From CAYSLZ01 sp964468355 (GTDB lineage Bacteria; Patescibacteriota; Microgenomatia; UBA12405; JAHJSD01): a DNA stretch of 45,333 nucleotides. The notes beneath the pieces are model-generated. The model worked only from the letters and a program-made list of their open reading frames with translations. It ran no database searches and had not been told where the DNA came from. Shown here piece after piece: positions 38,557 to 45,333 of the stretch. The stretch lies in assembly GCA_964468355.1 (NCBI GenBank), contig CAYXSV010000034.1:1-45333 (forward strand), read 5' to 3'. The position numbers and the translations under genes were made by a program. Within the stretch, counting starts at the first letter, position 1. The number at the start of each line of letters is the position of its first letter.

Positions 38557-39831
38557 ATGAAAAAAGCCCTGCCCTTTTTTGCTTTTTGTATTGCCTTTTT
38601 TTACCTACTCAACCCAACCCAAATATCAGCTAAAGTTTGGATAAATGAATTTTCTTCTGCTTCTGATCCTGAATGGGTGGAAATTTATAATGATGGGAAT
38701 GAAAAAATTGATCTAACTGAATGGCAATTAGTGGATGAAAATGATAAAGCAGATGATATTAATTTAGAGGGATGTATTGAAAGCAAATCATATCGATCAT
38801 TTAATTCTGTAGTTAAATATTGGTTAAATAATGGCGGAGATATTATTTATTTAATCAATTCAGATAATGTAGTAGTTGATCAAGTTGATTATGGTAATGA
38901 GGCAGATATTGGAACTCCAAAAAGTGAGGAATCCGCTAGGAGAGAACCACCAGGAAGTGAGAGTTGGGTTATAGATAGTAATACTTCTAAGAGAGATGAT
39001 AATTGTAAGCCGGATTCTCCAACAAATACGCCTACAAATAAACCAACGGAGAGTCCGACGGATACGCCGACTGAGACTCTGAAGCCGACAAACAGTCCAA
39101 CACCGGACACTTTTTATCAAGATTACGACAATATTTATATTTCAGAAGTAATGGCTGATCCTGAAAGCGGAGAAGAGTGGGTGGAATTATACAACGACAA
39201 TGATTTTCAAGTTGATTTAGACGGTTGGTATATCGACGACGTTGCCGACGGCGGAGGAACTCCAATTTCAATTTCCGGCCTAATAGACCCGAAAAGTTAT
39301 TACGCTTTTGAAGTGGCGGTATATTTCTTTAACAACAACGGTGACGATGTCCGGCTTTTAAATCATAAAAAAGAAGAAAAGGATTTTAGAACTTATGATT
39401 ATTCAGAAAAAGGTGTCAGCTGGGCGGATGTTTATAACAGCTGGTGTCAGGCGGAACCGTCAAAAAATTTGCCTAATGAAAGCTGTTTGCAGGAAGAAAA
39501 ACCGACGCCGACTGCTTCTAAAACACCGACCTTAACTCCGATACAAAGCCCAACCTTAACACCGATAATAACAAAAACACCTACGCCTACGCCGGGTTCC
39601 AGTTTGACACCGACCAAAAATCCTTCACCGACTTCAGTTTCAACTTTAAAAACCACTCCGGAGGTATTAGGGGAAAGTTTAGATATTGATGAGAATGAAA
39701 TTGAAAATAAGACAAGAGGTAATTTGATTGCCGGCGGTTTTGTCGGGGCCGGTGGTTTAGTTTTAGCTGGAGCCGGGTTTAGTCCGCAGATTAAAAGTTT
39801 TTTTGATAAAATGAGTCAGAATGAAGAATAA
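38557..39831 (+). CDS. Surface protein with two lamin-tail domains, Pro/Thr linkers and C-terminal anchor
   Basis: A 424-residue secreted protein. The signal peptide (about residues 1-25, ending ISAK) precedes a first lamin-tail (LTD) domain with VWINEFSSASDPEWVEIYND. A Pro/Thr linker (about 145-180) leads to a second LTD domain (YISEVMADPESGEEWVELYN). A longer Pro/Thr-rich stretch (about 300-360) and a C-terminal helix (AGGFVGAGGLVLAGAGF) follow. This layout fits a cell-surface stalk: globular heads on extended linkers anchored in the membrane. LTD domains in bacteria occur on exported proteins but the ligand is unknown. I chose ATG 38557 rather than upstream starts because it gives a clean signal peptide. 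It overlaps the VanZ-like gene by 11 nt. Confidence 0.85.
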   Translation: MKKALPFFAFCIAFFYLLNPTQISAKVWINEFSSASDPEWVEIYNDGNEKIDLTEWQLVDENDKADDINLEGCIESKSYRSFNSVVKYWLNNGGDIIYLINSDNVVVDQVDYGNEADIGTPKSEESARREPPGSESWVIDSNTSKRDDNCKPDSPTNTPTNKPTESPTDTPTETLKPTNSPTPDTFYQDYDNIYISEVMADPESGEEWVELYNDNDFQVDLDGWYIDDVADGGGTPISISGLIDPKSYYAFEVAVYFFNNNGDDVRLLNHKKEEKDFRTYDYSEKGVSWADVYNSWCQAEPSKNLPNESCLQEEKPTPTASKTPTLTPIQSPTLTPIITKTPTPTPGSSLTPTKNPSPTSVSTLKTTPEVLGESLDIDENEIENKTRGNLIAGGFVGAGGLVLAGAGFSPQIKSFFDKMSQNEE

Positions 39832-40246
39832 AAACTTTGCCCGCTTTTTACCCCCGATAATCTGGATGGCATTAATTTTTATTGCTTCCAGCCAGCATAA
39901 AGTCGGGATGGGGGGAAACTATTGGGTCAGTTTTACAATCTTCAAAACTCTCCACATGATTATTTACGGCAGTTTATACACTTTTTGGCGGTTGGCGCTG
40001 CATTCTCATCCACATGCAGAAGAGATCTCAATACTTATTTCCTTTGTTTACGGCATAACCGATGAAATTCATCAGTTATATGTGCCGACCAGGGGAGGGA
40101 CATTTAGAGATGTGGTTATCAATTTAATTGGAATAATAATTTTTTACGCTTATTTATCGGAGTTTATAATTCAAAAACTGAAGAAGAATAAACTTTTTCA
40201 AGAAATTTATAATTATAAAAAAATTAAAACGAAAGGGGGTGAATAG
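39821..40246 (+). CDS. VanZ-like family membrane protein
   Basis: A 141-residue protein with four membrane helices and the VanZ-like pattern PPIIWMALIFIASSQHK, then KTLHMIIYGSLY, with a conserved FVYGITDEIHQLYVPTRGGTFRDVVINLIG near the end. The VanZ-like family is widespread and of unknown function. The gene overlaps the upstream surface gene by 11 nt. Its last codons (ACG AAA GGG GGT GAA) form the Shine-Dalgarno of the next gene, so coupling is strong. Confidence 0.85.
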   Translation: MKNKNFARFLPPIIWMALIFIASSQHKVGMGGNYWVSFTIFKTLHMIIYGSLYTFWRLALHSHPHAEEISILISFVYGITDEIHQLYVPTRGGTFRDVVINLIGIIIFYAYLSEFIIQKLKKNKLFQEIYNYKKIKTKGGE

Positions 40247-40250
40247 ATAA

Positions 40251-40904
40251 ATGAAGAAAATATGGATAAGTATATTAGTTATTATTTTAACCGTCGGAAT
40301 AGTTAGTGGTTCGGCTTTTGCTGTTTTCAGCAATAAGGCAGAAGTAAAAGGATTTACCATGTCAAGCGGCAATGCTGACTTAAAAATCGGTGCAACCGGT
40401 ATGGTGGGTGAAGGATGTATTTGGCCGTCAGACACTGGGGGAAAATTATGTGATTCAATTACCAATTACGGCACTATTGACAATATATATCCCGGCTATT
40501 TGGTTGGTGATTATTTCCGTCTTAGGAATGCAAGTGATTCTGAAATTAGTTTAAATGTAGAAGCCGGGTTGTCAAAATATGCTGATACCAGTGGTTATGG
40601 CGGATCATGGTCAGCTTTAAAAAATAAGATTCAAGCAAGAGTGATCGAATATAGTGGAAAAAATCACGCGGAGTGGGCTTTTGAAAAGCAGAATTTCAAT
40701 GAATCAAAAGCTACCAACGATACTGGATGGCATTACATGGAATGGTGGTCAAATAAATCACCTCAAATAACCAGCAATCCGATTGCCAAAGACAGCGAAC
40801 GCCACTTTGTTCTCTGGATAAGAGTTGTTGACAGTGCAGGTAATGAAATAGCTGATAAGTCCGTGGATTTAAACCTGGAATTTAATGGAGAACAGGCCTT
40901 GTAA
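40251..40904 (+). CDS. TasA/camelysin-like secreted protein, SipW-type substrate
   Basis: A 217-residue exported protein. The signal peptide ends in AFAVFSNKAEVKG, the SipW-substrate pattern with A-V-F-S at 24-27, identical in place to the second TasA-like protein (42639-43244). The mature part begins MSSGNADLKIG and includes a YFRLRNASDSEISLNVEA strand pattern typical of the CalY/TasA beta-sandwich. In Bacillus, TasA forms biofilm fibres after cleavage by SipW. A strong ribosome-binding leader AAAGGGGGTGA precedes it. The peptidase gene follows 25 nt downstream. Confidence 0.8.
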   Translation: MKKIWISILVIILTVGIVSGSAFAVFSNKAEVKGFTMSSGNADLKIGATGMVGEGCIWPSDTGGKLCDSITNYGTIDNIYPGYLVGDYFRLRNASDSEISLNVEAGLSKYADTSGYGGSWSALKNKIQARVIEYSGKNHAEWAFEKQNFNESKATNDTGWHYMEWWSNKSPQITSNPIAKDSERHFVLWIRVVDSAGNEIADKSVDLNLEFNGEQAL

Positions 40905-40929
40905 ATTAATTAAATAAAATATCGAAAAG

Positions 40930-42111
40930 ATGAAAAAGATATTGAAAGTAATCGAGTGGGTGGTTTTTGGCGGCCTGATATTTTTAGCGTTTATTGTAGT
41001 TTCACCGGCTTTGCCAATTGATGGTCTGCCGAAAACATTTATTGTTTCAACTGGGTCAATGGAGCCGAAAATAAAATCCGGTTCATTGATTTTTTCTGTT
41101 CCAACTTTAACAGAAAAATTATCCGAGGGAGAAATAATTGTTTTTCAGTCACCGCAGGATTCAACCAGAACAATTACCCACCGGATTGAAAAAATTAATC
41201 CGGAAGCCAATGTTTTTATAACAAAAGGTGACAATAATAATGCGGTTGATGACTGGCAGATTGAGCCGGAAGATATTAAGGGTAAATACATATTCGGCCT
41301 GTCTTATCTAGGCAGGGCGGCTGAATTTGTCCGACAGCCGAAAGGATTTATTCTCTTAATTGTTCTCCCGGCTTTATTTATAATTGCCAGACAATTTTTT
41401 AACATCATCAACTACATTAAAAATACTGAAAATGAAGGTGTAAAAACGCCGTTATTAGTTGTTTTTTTGTCTTTGTCATCAGTATTAATTTTACCGACGG
41501 CAGTTTATGCGGTTTACAAGGATACAGTTACTGTCAACGGTTTAAAATTATCTACAAAGGATTGGGTTTTACCGGAATCAGAAATAACCGGTTTATACGG
41601 CAGTGGAGAATTGACTGAAATAACTAATTTGAGTAATTTTAGAGTTGATTATCAGGCAAAAGACGTGGGAAGCGGAATAGATTACGTTGAACTTTGGTAC
41701 TCGCATAATCAGAATGATTGGCAGATTTATGATTCCGATTCATCCGGTACATCAGGAAGTTTTCAGTTTGATCCGCCGAACGGCGACGGGTTTTACGACT
41801 TTCAAGTTTTGGCTTTTGACAAGAGTGGTAATCAAGAAGATAAGGATTTTGAAAATAATTTTAAAACTGTTTTTGTTGACACAAATCCGCCGGTGTCTAA
41901 TTTATCCGAGGATTATATTTTAAGCGCTGACGATGGGTTCGGCTCCGGGGTGTTGAGAATTTTTTATTCAGTGAATGGTGGTGGGGAAAAAATTGTTTGG
42001 GGTAACCAAGTGTCAATTTCAGACGATTTACCGGCCGGTGGAAATACAATTATTTTTTATGCTGAAGACACAGCCGGCAATATTGAGGAAAAAAATACTT
42101 TAACCTTATAA
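40930..42111 (+). CDS. SipW/ER-type signal peptidase fused to a substrate-like extension with Ig-type domain
   Basis: A 393-residue protein. Residues 1-150 are an ER-type signal peptidase: TGSMEP with catalytic Ser43, His84 in THRI (His instead of the bacterial Lys), KGDNN with Asp101, and flanking membrane helices. Then a helix (172-190) is followed by PTAVYAVYKDTVTVNG, which has the same A-V-aromatic-K/S context as the cleavage region of the TasA-like partners. From about residue 215 come Ig/fibronectin-like strands (YVELWYSHNQNDWQIYDSD, then a second DTNPPVSN start). The C-terminal half thus looks like a substrate fused to its protease. Confidence 0.85.
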   Translation: MKKILKVIEWVVFGGLIFLAFIVVSPALPIDGLPKTFIVSTGSMEPKIKSGSLIFSVPTLTEKLSEGEIIVFQSPQDSTRTITHRIEKINPEANVFITKGDNNNAVDDWQIEPEDIKGKYIFGLSYLGRAAEFVRQPKGFILLIVLPALFIIARQFFNIINYIKNTENEGVKTPLLVVFLSLSSVLILPTAVYAVYKDTVTVNGLKLSTKDWVLPESEITGLYGSGELTEITNLSNFRVDYQAKDVGSGIDYVELWYSHNQNDWQIYDSDSSGTSGSFQFDPPNGDGFYDFQVLAFDKSGNQEDKDFENNFKTVFVDTNPPVSNLSEDYILSADDGFGSGVLRIFYSVNGGGEKIVWGNQVSISDDLPAGGNTIIFYAEDTAGNIEEKNTLTL

Positions 42112-42212
42112 CCTTGACTAAACCAAACCCTCTTATTTCTACGGCTTTGGCCTACAAGTAGATGAATATAATAATATTATTCCTGTTTCAAAAATTATTA
42201 GGACATTTTTTC

Positions 42213-42241
42213 TTGACAAAAATATTTATTATAGTTATGAT
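42213..42241 (+). promoter_or_regulatory. Promoter of the second secretion cluster
   Basis: TTGACA (42213-42218), a 17-nt spacer and TATGAT (42236-42241). An AGGAG Shine-Dalgarno begins directly after the -10 box, ahead of a small gene at 42253. It separates the second TasA/SipW set from the first. The 140 nt between 42112 and 42252 hold nothing else that I can support. Confidence 0.7.
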
Positions 42242-42252
42242 AGGAGTACTTA

Positions 42253-42339
42253 ATGGGATTATTTATTAATAAACTTCAAATAACTCCTGCCTTAAAAATA
42301 GCGGAATTACCTGCGGTCCAATTTAGGGAAGATATTTGA
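42253..42339 (+). CDS. Small peptide gene (28 aa)
   Basis: A 28-codon frame starting MGLFINKLQITPALKI, ending FREDI, with an AGGAG Shine-Dalgarno 6 nt before its ATG and a strong promoter just upstream. The stop is 1 nt from the next ATG. No family or clear secondary structure beyond a possible helix. The strong signals argue it is translated; it may serve as a leader peptide for the following genes. Confidence 0.5.
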   Translation: MGLFINKLQITPALKIAELPAVQFREDI

Positions 42340-42340
42340 T

Positions 42341-42628
42341 ATGAAAAAAGAGAACTCATATGTAATTAAACCTACTCCATTTTTAACCGAGTTTATTAAA
42401 TTGGGGTGCAGAGTATGCCGAGACGGTCTTGGAAACAGAACACAGATTGTCCTGTTAAAATCCCGTAAAAGATATCACCCGGAAGAATCTAAAGCTATTG
42501 ATTTGATTATTGAACAATGTGAAAGGTGCTCTCGAGGAGAAAGAGAAGTAACAATCAGCGACCAATATTCATGTGCATGGACTATAGGAATACCAGATAA
42601 TGATAATTTAAAAAACGAAAGGGGGTGA
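42341..42628 (+). CDS. Hypothetical four-cysteine protein preceding a TasA-like gene
   Basis: A 95-residue protein with CRVC (about residues 23-26) and CERC (about 60-63), a possible zinc-binding pair, and a further Cys near the end. There is no membrane segment. The middle part (NRTQIVLLKSRKRYHPEESKAIDLI) is basic and helical. I know no family. A DNA- or RNA-binding regulator of the following TasA-like gene is one possibility, by position only. Its last codons supply the Shine-Dalgarno of that gene (AAAGGGGGTGA), as the VanZ-like gene does for the first TasA-like gene. Confidence 0.65.
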   Translation: MKKENSYVIKPTPFLTEFIKLGCRVCRDGLGNRTQIVLLKSRKRYHPEESKAIDLIIEQCERCSRGEREVTISDQYSCAWTIGIPDNDNLKNERG

Positions 42629-42638
42629 ATAAATAAAA

Positions 42639-43244
42639 ATGAAGAAGATATTAATAAGTTTACTTACGATTGCAGCGGTTGCATCAGCGGTTACTGTTGG
42701 AACACGAGCTGTTTTCAGTGATCAAGCAGTTTTAGGTGATAACACCTTTGCAACTGGAACGATTGAAATCCGAGTGAATAGTCAAGAAAGGGCTACCGGA
42801 TTTAATTTTACCGGTGCTGCACCTGGAGATAGTGTTGAAGAGGTTTTTACCTTGTCGAACTATGGAAGTCCCCACTTTACTGGTCCAAGCACGTTAGATG
42901 CAAAGGAATTAGTTGCGTCATCTCAAAGAACAGCAGGCAGCAACCAATTGTATAATCAACTTAATGCTATGCTTTATGCTAATGCTGGATGGTCTGGATG
43001 TAGTAATTCAGGCGTTAATTTTGTTTCTGGCAAAGGTTGTGAAGTTTATTCAGGACCCTTAAAAGACATGAATGAAGCAGATATACTACATGCTACACAA
43101 TGGGGAGCAAGCCCTGATCTAGCAACGGGCAATTCCTTAACTATGACATTAGTTGTTGAATTACCAACAAGTGCCCCAAGTAGTGTACAAGGCACATCAA
43201 CAACATTTGATTTGTTAATTGATGCATATAATCCGCATAGATAA
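42639..43244 (+). CDS. TasA/camelysin-like secreted protein, second copy
   Basis: A 201-residue exported protein. The signal peptide ends in TRAVFSDQAVLGDNTFATG; A-V-F-S falls at 24-27, exactly as in the first copy. The mature start FATGTIEIRV with FNFTGAAPGDSVEEVFTLSNYG closely follows the CalY/TasA (peptidase M73-like) pattern. Two cysteines (CSNSGVNFVSGKGC) are spaced to form a loop disulphide, a difference from the first copy. It is likely a surface fibre or matrix subunit processed by the peptidase encoded next. Confidence 0.85.
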   Translation: MKKILISLLTIAAVASAVTVGTRAVFSDQAVLGDNTFATGTIEIRVNSQERATGFNFTGAAPGDSVEEVFTLSNYGSPHFTGPSTLDAKELVASSQRTAGSNQLYNQLNAMLYANAGWSGCSNSGVNFVSGKGCEVYSGPLKDMNEADILHATQWGASPDLATGNSLTMTLVVELPTSAPSSVQGTSTTFDLLIDAYNPHR

Positions 43245-43264
43245 ATTAAGTGTTTATAGCTTGT

Positions 43265-43292
43265 TAGGTTGCACAAATTTTTGTGCAACCTA
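43265..43292 (+). promoter_or_regulatory. 13-bp stem-loop between TasA-like and peptidase genes
   Basis: TAGGTTGCACAAA pairs perfectly with TTTGTGCAACCTA around TT. No T-run follows, so strong termination is not expected; the next ribosome-binding site AGAGGG begins 2 nt later. It suits an mRNA-stabilising or processing hairpin that makes the subunit more abundant than the peptidase. Confidence 0.65.
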
Positions 43293-43309
43293 TAGAGGGT
43301 ATAAATAAT

Positions 43310-43879
43310 ATGACTAAAAATAAATTTAAAAAATTTGCAAAAATATTTGTAAATTTTCTGTTGGTTTTGTTTGTAATTGTTCTTACTTTAGTTGTGTTTA
43401 CAGCTATTGATATACCCGGTTTCAATTATTATTTGTTTACAGTTAATTCTGGCTCGATGAGTCCAGCCATAAGAACAGGAAGCATTGTTTTAGTTTCTCC
43501 TCGAGAAAGCTATCAAGAGGGAGAAATTATTACTTTTAAGTCAGAAGCAGAGAAAGATGTTGTTAAGCCGCGTTTTACAACAACTCACCGTATCGTTGGT
43601 ACTAGGGAGTTAGAAGATAAGGAGGTCTTTGTTACTAAGGGAGATGCTAATGATGCACAAGATTCTATGGGTGTTGATAAAGCCTTAGTAGTTGGAAAAG
43701 TTTTGTTCAATGTTCCATTAATTGGTTATGTAATTTCAGCGGTAAAGTCACAAACGGGATTTATTTTACTGATTATAATTCCAGCAACTATAATTATTTA
43801 CTCTGAAGTAAATAACATAAAAAATGAAATACAAAAGTTAATTAAAAATTCTAAGAAAAAAAATGAAAAACAAAATTAA
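43310..43879 (+). CDS. SipW/ER-type signal peptidase, second copy
   Basis: A 189-residue peptidase. The N-terminal helix (about 12-32) precedes NSGSMSPAI with catalytic Ser49, TTHRI with His93, and KGDAND with the acidic residue of the triad; a C-terminal helix (GFILLIIIPATIIIY) ends it. It has no fused substrate domain, unlike the first copy. The start at 43310 is preferred because earlier in-frame starts lie inside the stem-loop, and AGAGGG is 10 nt upstream. It overlaps the next gene by 17 nt. Confidence 0.88.
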   Translation: MTKNKFKKFAKIFVNFLLVLFVIVLTLVVFTAIDIPGFNYYLFTVNSGSMSPAIRTGSIVLVSPRESYQEGEIITFKSEAEKDVVKPRFTTTHRIVGTRELEDKEVFVTKGDANDAQDSMGVDKALVVGKVLFNVPLIGYVISAVKSQTGFILLIIIPATIIIYSEVNNIKNEIQKLIKNSKKKNEKQN

Positions 43880-45333
43880 AATTTTATTAATTATTTTTAT
43901 CGTTAATATCCTTATAATGCGAATTAGCCTTGATGAAACAAATTCAGTGTTTGGGTCGAAATCCTACTTAGGTGGCAATTTGGTAACCACCGGTGATTGG
44001 ACGCCGCCCCCAGTACCTAAATTGTATAAATATATAAGCGACGATGTTGTCAACAGTTCTTCCAATGAACAGTGTTGGGAAAAAGTTGAGGACGAGTTTG
44101 GAGGAGAAATTACATATCATTATGAAAGTTATGATGATGAGAATTTAGGTAGCTTGCGCTGGGGTGCTAGTTTTAGAAATAGTAAAAACAGCGGTGATTG
44201 TGGAGAATTTGGTGAGGCAATAGTTAAGGATTTTTCAGGAGCGCCGGAAGGGGATGTTTATTGGCGTGTTAAGGCCTGTGATGAAAGAAATAACTGCAGT
44301 GATTGGAGTGAAGTTGGTCACTTTATAATTGACAACACTGCTCCGGTGGTAGAAATTACTTATCCGTCTAACGGGGATATTGTCAGTGGGGAAATAAACT
44401 TACGCGGTTTGATAACAGAAGAAAATTTATGGCGTTACTTTTACAGGGTTAGAAATACTACTACAAATGAAAATCTAACTTCCAGAACGGTTTATGCAGA
44501 TTCTTTGAATAACGAAACTTTTTATACTTGGGATACAACAGGAAGTCCGGACGGTGAATATTGGATTCATTTAGCTGCAAGAGATAAAGCCGGAAATAGA
44601 GAATCAGAATCGGAAGATAATATTTATGTTACAGTTGATAATCCGCCATCAAAACCGACTGGTTTAACAATTTATGAAGGTTACGGTGATGACAAAACTG
44701 AAGTTGGTTGTGATGGAACGACTAATTCAAGACAAATTACAATTGAGTGGAATGATAATCCCGAGGAAGATATTGACTATTATTGGTTAGGAACGCAATT
44801 TAATACTTATCATAAGGAAATATACGCTCCAAAAAATTTTTATGAGGCAAATATGACACCTGGTCATAACCCATATTACTATACGATTATTGCTGTGGAT
44901 AAGAATGGAAATCAAAGTGAAATATCCGATATTTGTGGAAATTTAACTCTTAGTGGTAATGGAAACAATAATTCAACGGCTGGTGTGGTAATTAATGAAG
45001 TATATTATGACGTTGATACAGACAATAGAGGGTCAGAAGGTCAAGATGAGTGGGTTGAATTATACAATAATTCTGATACCCCTGTTAGTTTAAAAGATTG
45101 GACTTTAACGGATAATGCTGGAACCAAAACAATTACAGCAAATAAATTTATTGGTCCACATGAATTTGTAGTAATTTCTCATGATAACCGTACTTGCGGC
45201 ACACATTGGGGTTGTGATCCTACCAAACATATTAACCTTGGTGGCTCTCTGGGATCGGGTTGGCTTAACAACGATGGGGATCACTTAATTCTTAAGAATG
45301 CCGGTGGTACCGAAGTGGATTTTGTTGCCTGGG
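43863..45333 (+). CDS. Surface protein with SipW-type start, Ig-like domains and lamin-tail domain, truncated by window end
   Basis: At least 490 residues with no stop before the window ends. The N-terminal hydrophobic helix (2-19) is followed by NSVFGSKSYLGGNLVTTGDW, which fits the SipW-substrate start (S-V-F-G at 28-31). Then a stretch of fibronectin/Ig-like strands (YWRVKACDERNNCSDWSE; TAPVVEITYPSNGDIVSG) is followed by another such domain (PPSKPTGLTIYEG). From about residue 375 an LTD domain begins (VVINEVYYDVDTDNRGSEG, then DEWVELYNNSD). This matches the domain mix of the first surface gene of the locus. The overlap with the peptidase gene implies co-expression. Confidence 0.85.
   Translation, partial: MKNKIKILLIIFIVNILIMRISLDETNSVFGSKSYLGGNLVTTGDWTPPPVPKLYKYISDDVVNSSSNEQCWEKVEDEFGGEITYHYESYDDENLGSLRWGASFRNSKNSGDCGEFGEAIVKDFSGAPEGDVYWRVKACDERNNCSDWSEVGHFIIDNTAPVVEITYPSNGDIVSGEINLRGLITEENLWRYFYRVRNTTTNENLTSRTVYADSLNNETFYTWDTTGSPDGEYWIHLAARDKAGNRESESEDNIYVTVDNPPSKPTGLTIYEGYGDDKTEVGCDGTTNSRQITIEWNDNPEEDIDYYWLGTQFNTYHKEIYAPKNFYEANMTPGHNPYYYTIIAVDKNGNQSEISDICGNLTLSGNGNNNSTAGVVINEVYYDVDTDNRGSEGQDEWVELYNNSDTPVSLKDWTLTDNAGTKTITANKFIGPHEFVVISHDNRTCGTHWGCDPTKHINLGGSLGSGWLNNDGDHLILKNAGGTEVDFVAW

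Noticed and set aside
38889..39110. Minus-strand Val/Gly-rich frames opposite the Pro/Thr linkers (also 39447-39656)
   Set aside because: They are the complement of repetitive Pro/Thr codons in a clearly coding gene.

Overview
This window is an AT-rich, densely packed bacterial chromosome segment. It most likely comes from a Candidate Phyla Radiation (Patescibacteria) genome, plausibly Microgenomates-like. The clues are small proteins, CPR-typical families (DUF5679, DUF4446 next to DUF3048, DUF5674, a PaaX/Cas2-fold protein, repeated lamin-tail surface proteins), an aspartyl-tRNA synthetase that has lost its GAD insertion, a 5S rRNA separated from 16S/23S, and many promoters whose -10 box sits 5-7 bases before the start codon. 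UGA is used as a stop (for example at 813-815 and 12518-12520) and prfB is present, so the code is standard. The phylum is an inference from gene content, not from a marker tree.

Layout. 1-12.8 kb: the 5' end of RNase P RNA (minus strand, cut by the window edge), small DUF genes, a winged-helix regulator, a PaaX/Cas2-like gene bracketed by short palindromic repeats, then housekeeping genes: NUDIX, CCA-adding enzyme, recJ, aspS, a D-Ala-D-Ala carboxypeptidase, gltX, and a stand-alone 5S rRNA with its own promoter. 12.8-13.2 kb: a tRNA-Gln gene next to a broken copy with a hairpin inserted in its D-loop. 13.2-21 kb: membrane and small proteins, an excalibur-domain gene with an in-frame TGA, and a four-gene GldA/F/G-type ABC operon ending in a DUF4340 protein.

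21-26.8 kb: era, lon and a phosphohexomutase, then an array of whole and broken tRNA-Glu copies with related structured inserts in the D-arm and a GIY-YIG gene between them. 26.6-30.5 kb: greA behind a strong promoter, a leader peptide and an attenuator-like RNA; lysS; an HD-domain gene carrying an in-frame 33-nt palindrome; serS. 30.6-38.3 kb: secA, prfB, ftsE, ftsX and a coiled-coil M23 murein hydrolase. This order recalls the secA-prfB-ftsEX cluster of Firmicutes. The M23 domain is circularly permuted.

38.5-45.3 kb: a cell-surface locus. It holds two ER/SipW-type signal peptidases, two TasA/camelysin-like secreted proteins with matching signal regions and matching ribosome-binding leaders, a VanZ-like protein, and two lamin-tail-domain proteins, the last truncated by the window end. 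One of the peptidases carries a C-terminal extension that itself begins like a SipW substrate. This is the best candidate in the window for an under-described system: a compact, duplicated protease-plus-fibre-subunit module in a minimal bacterium.
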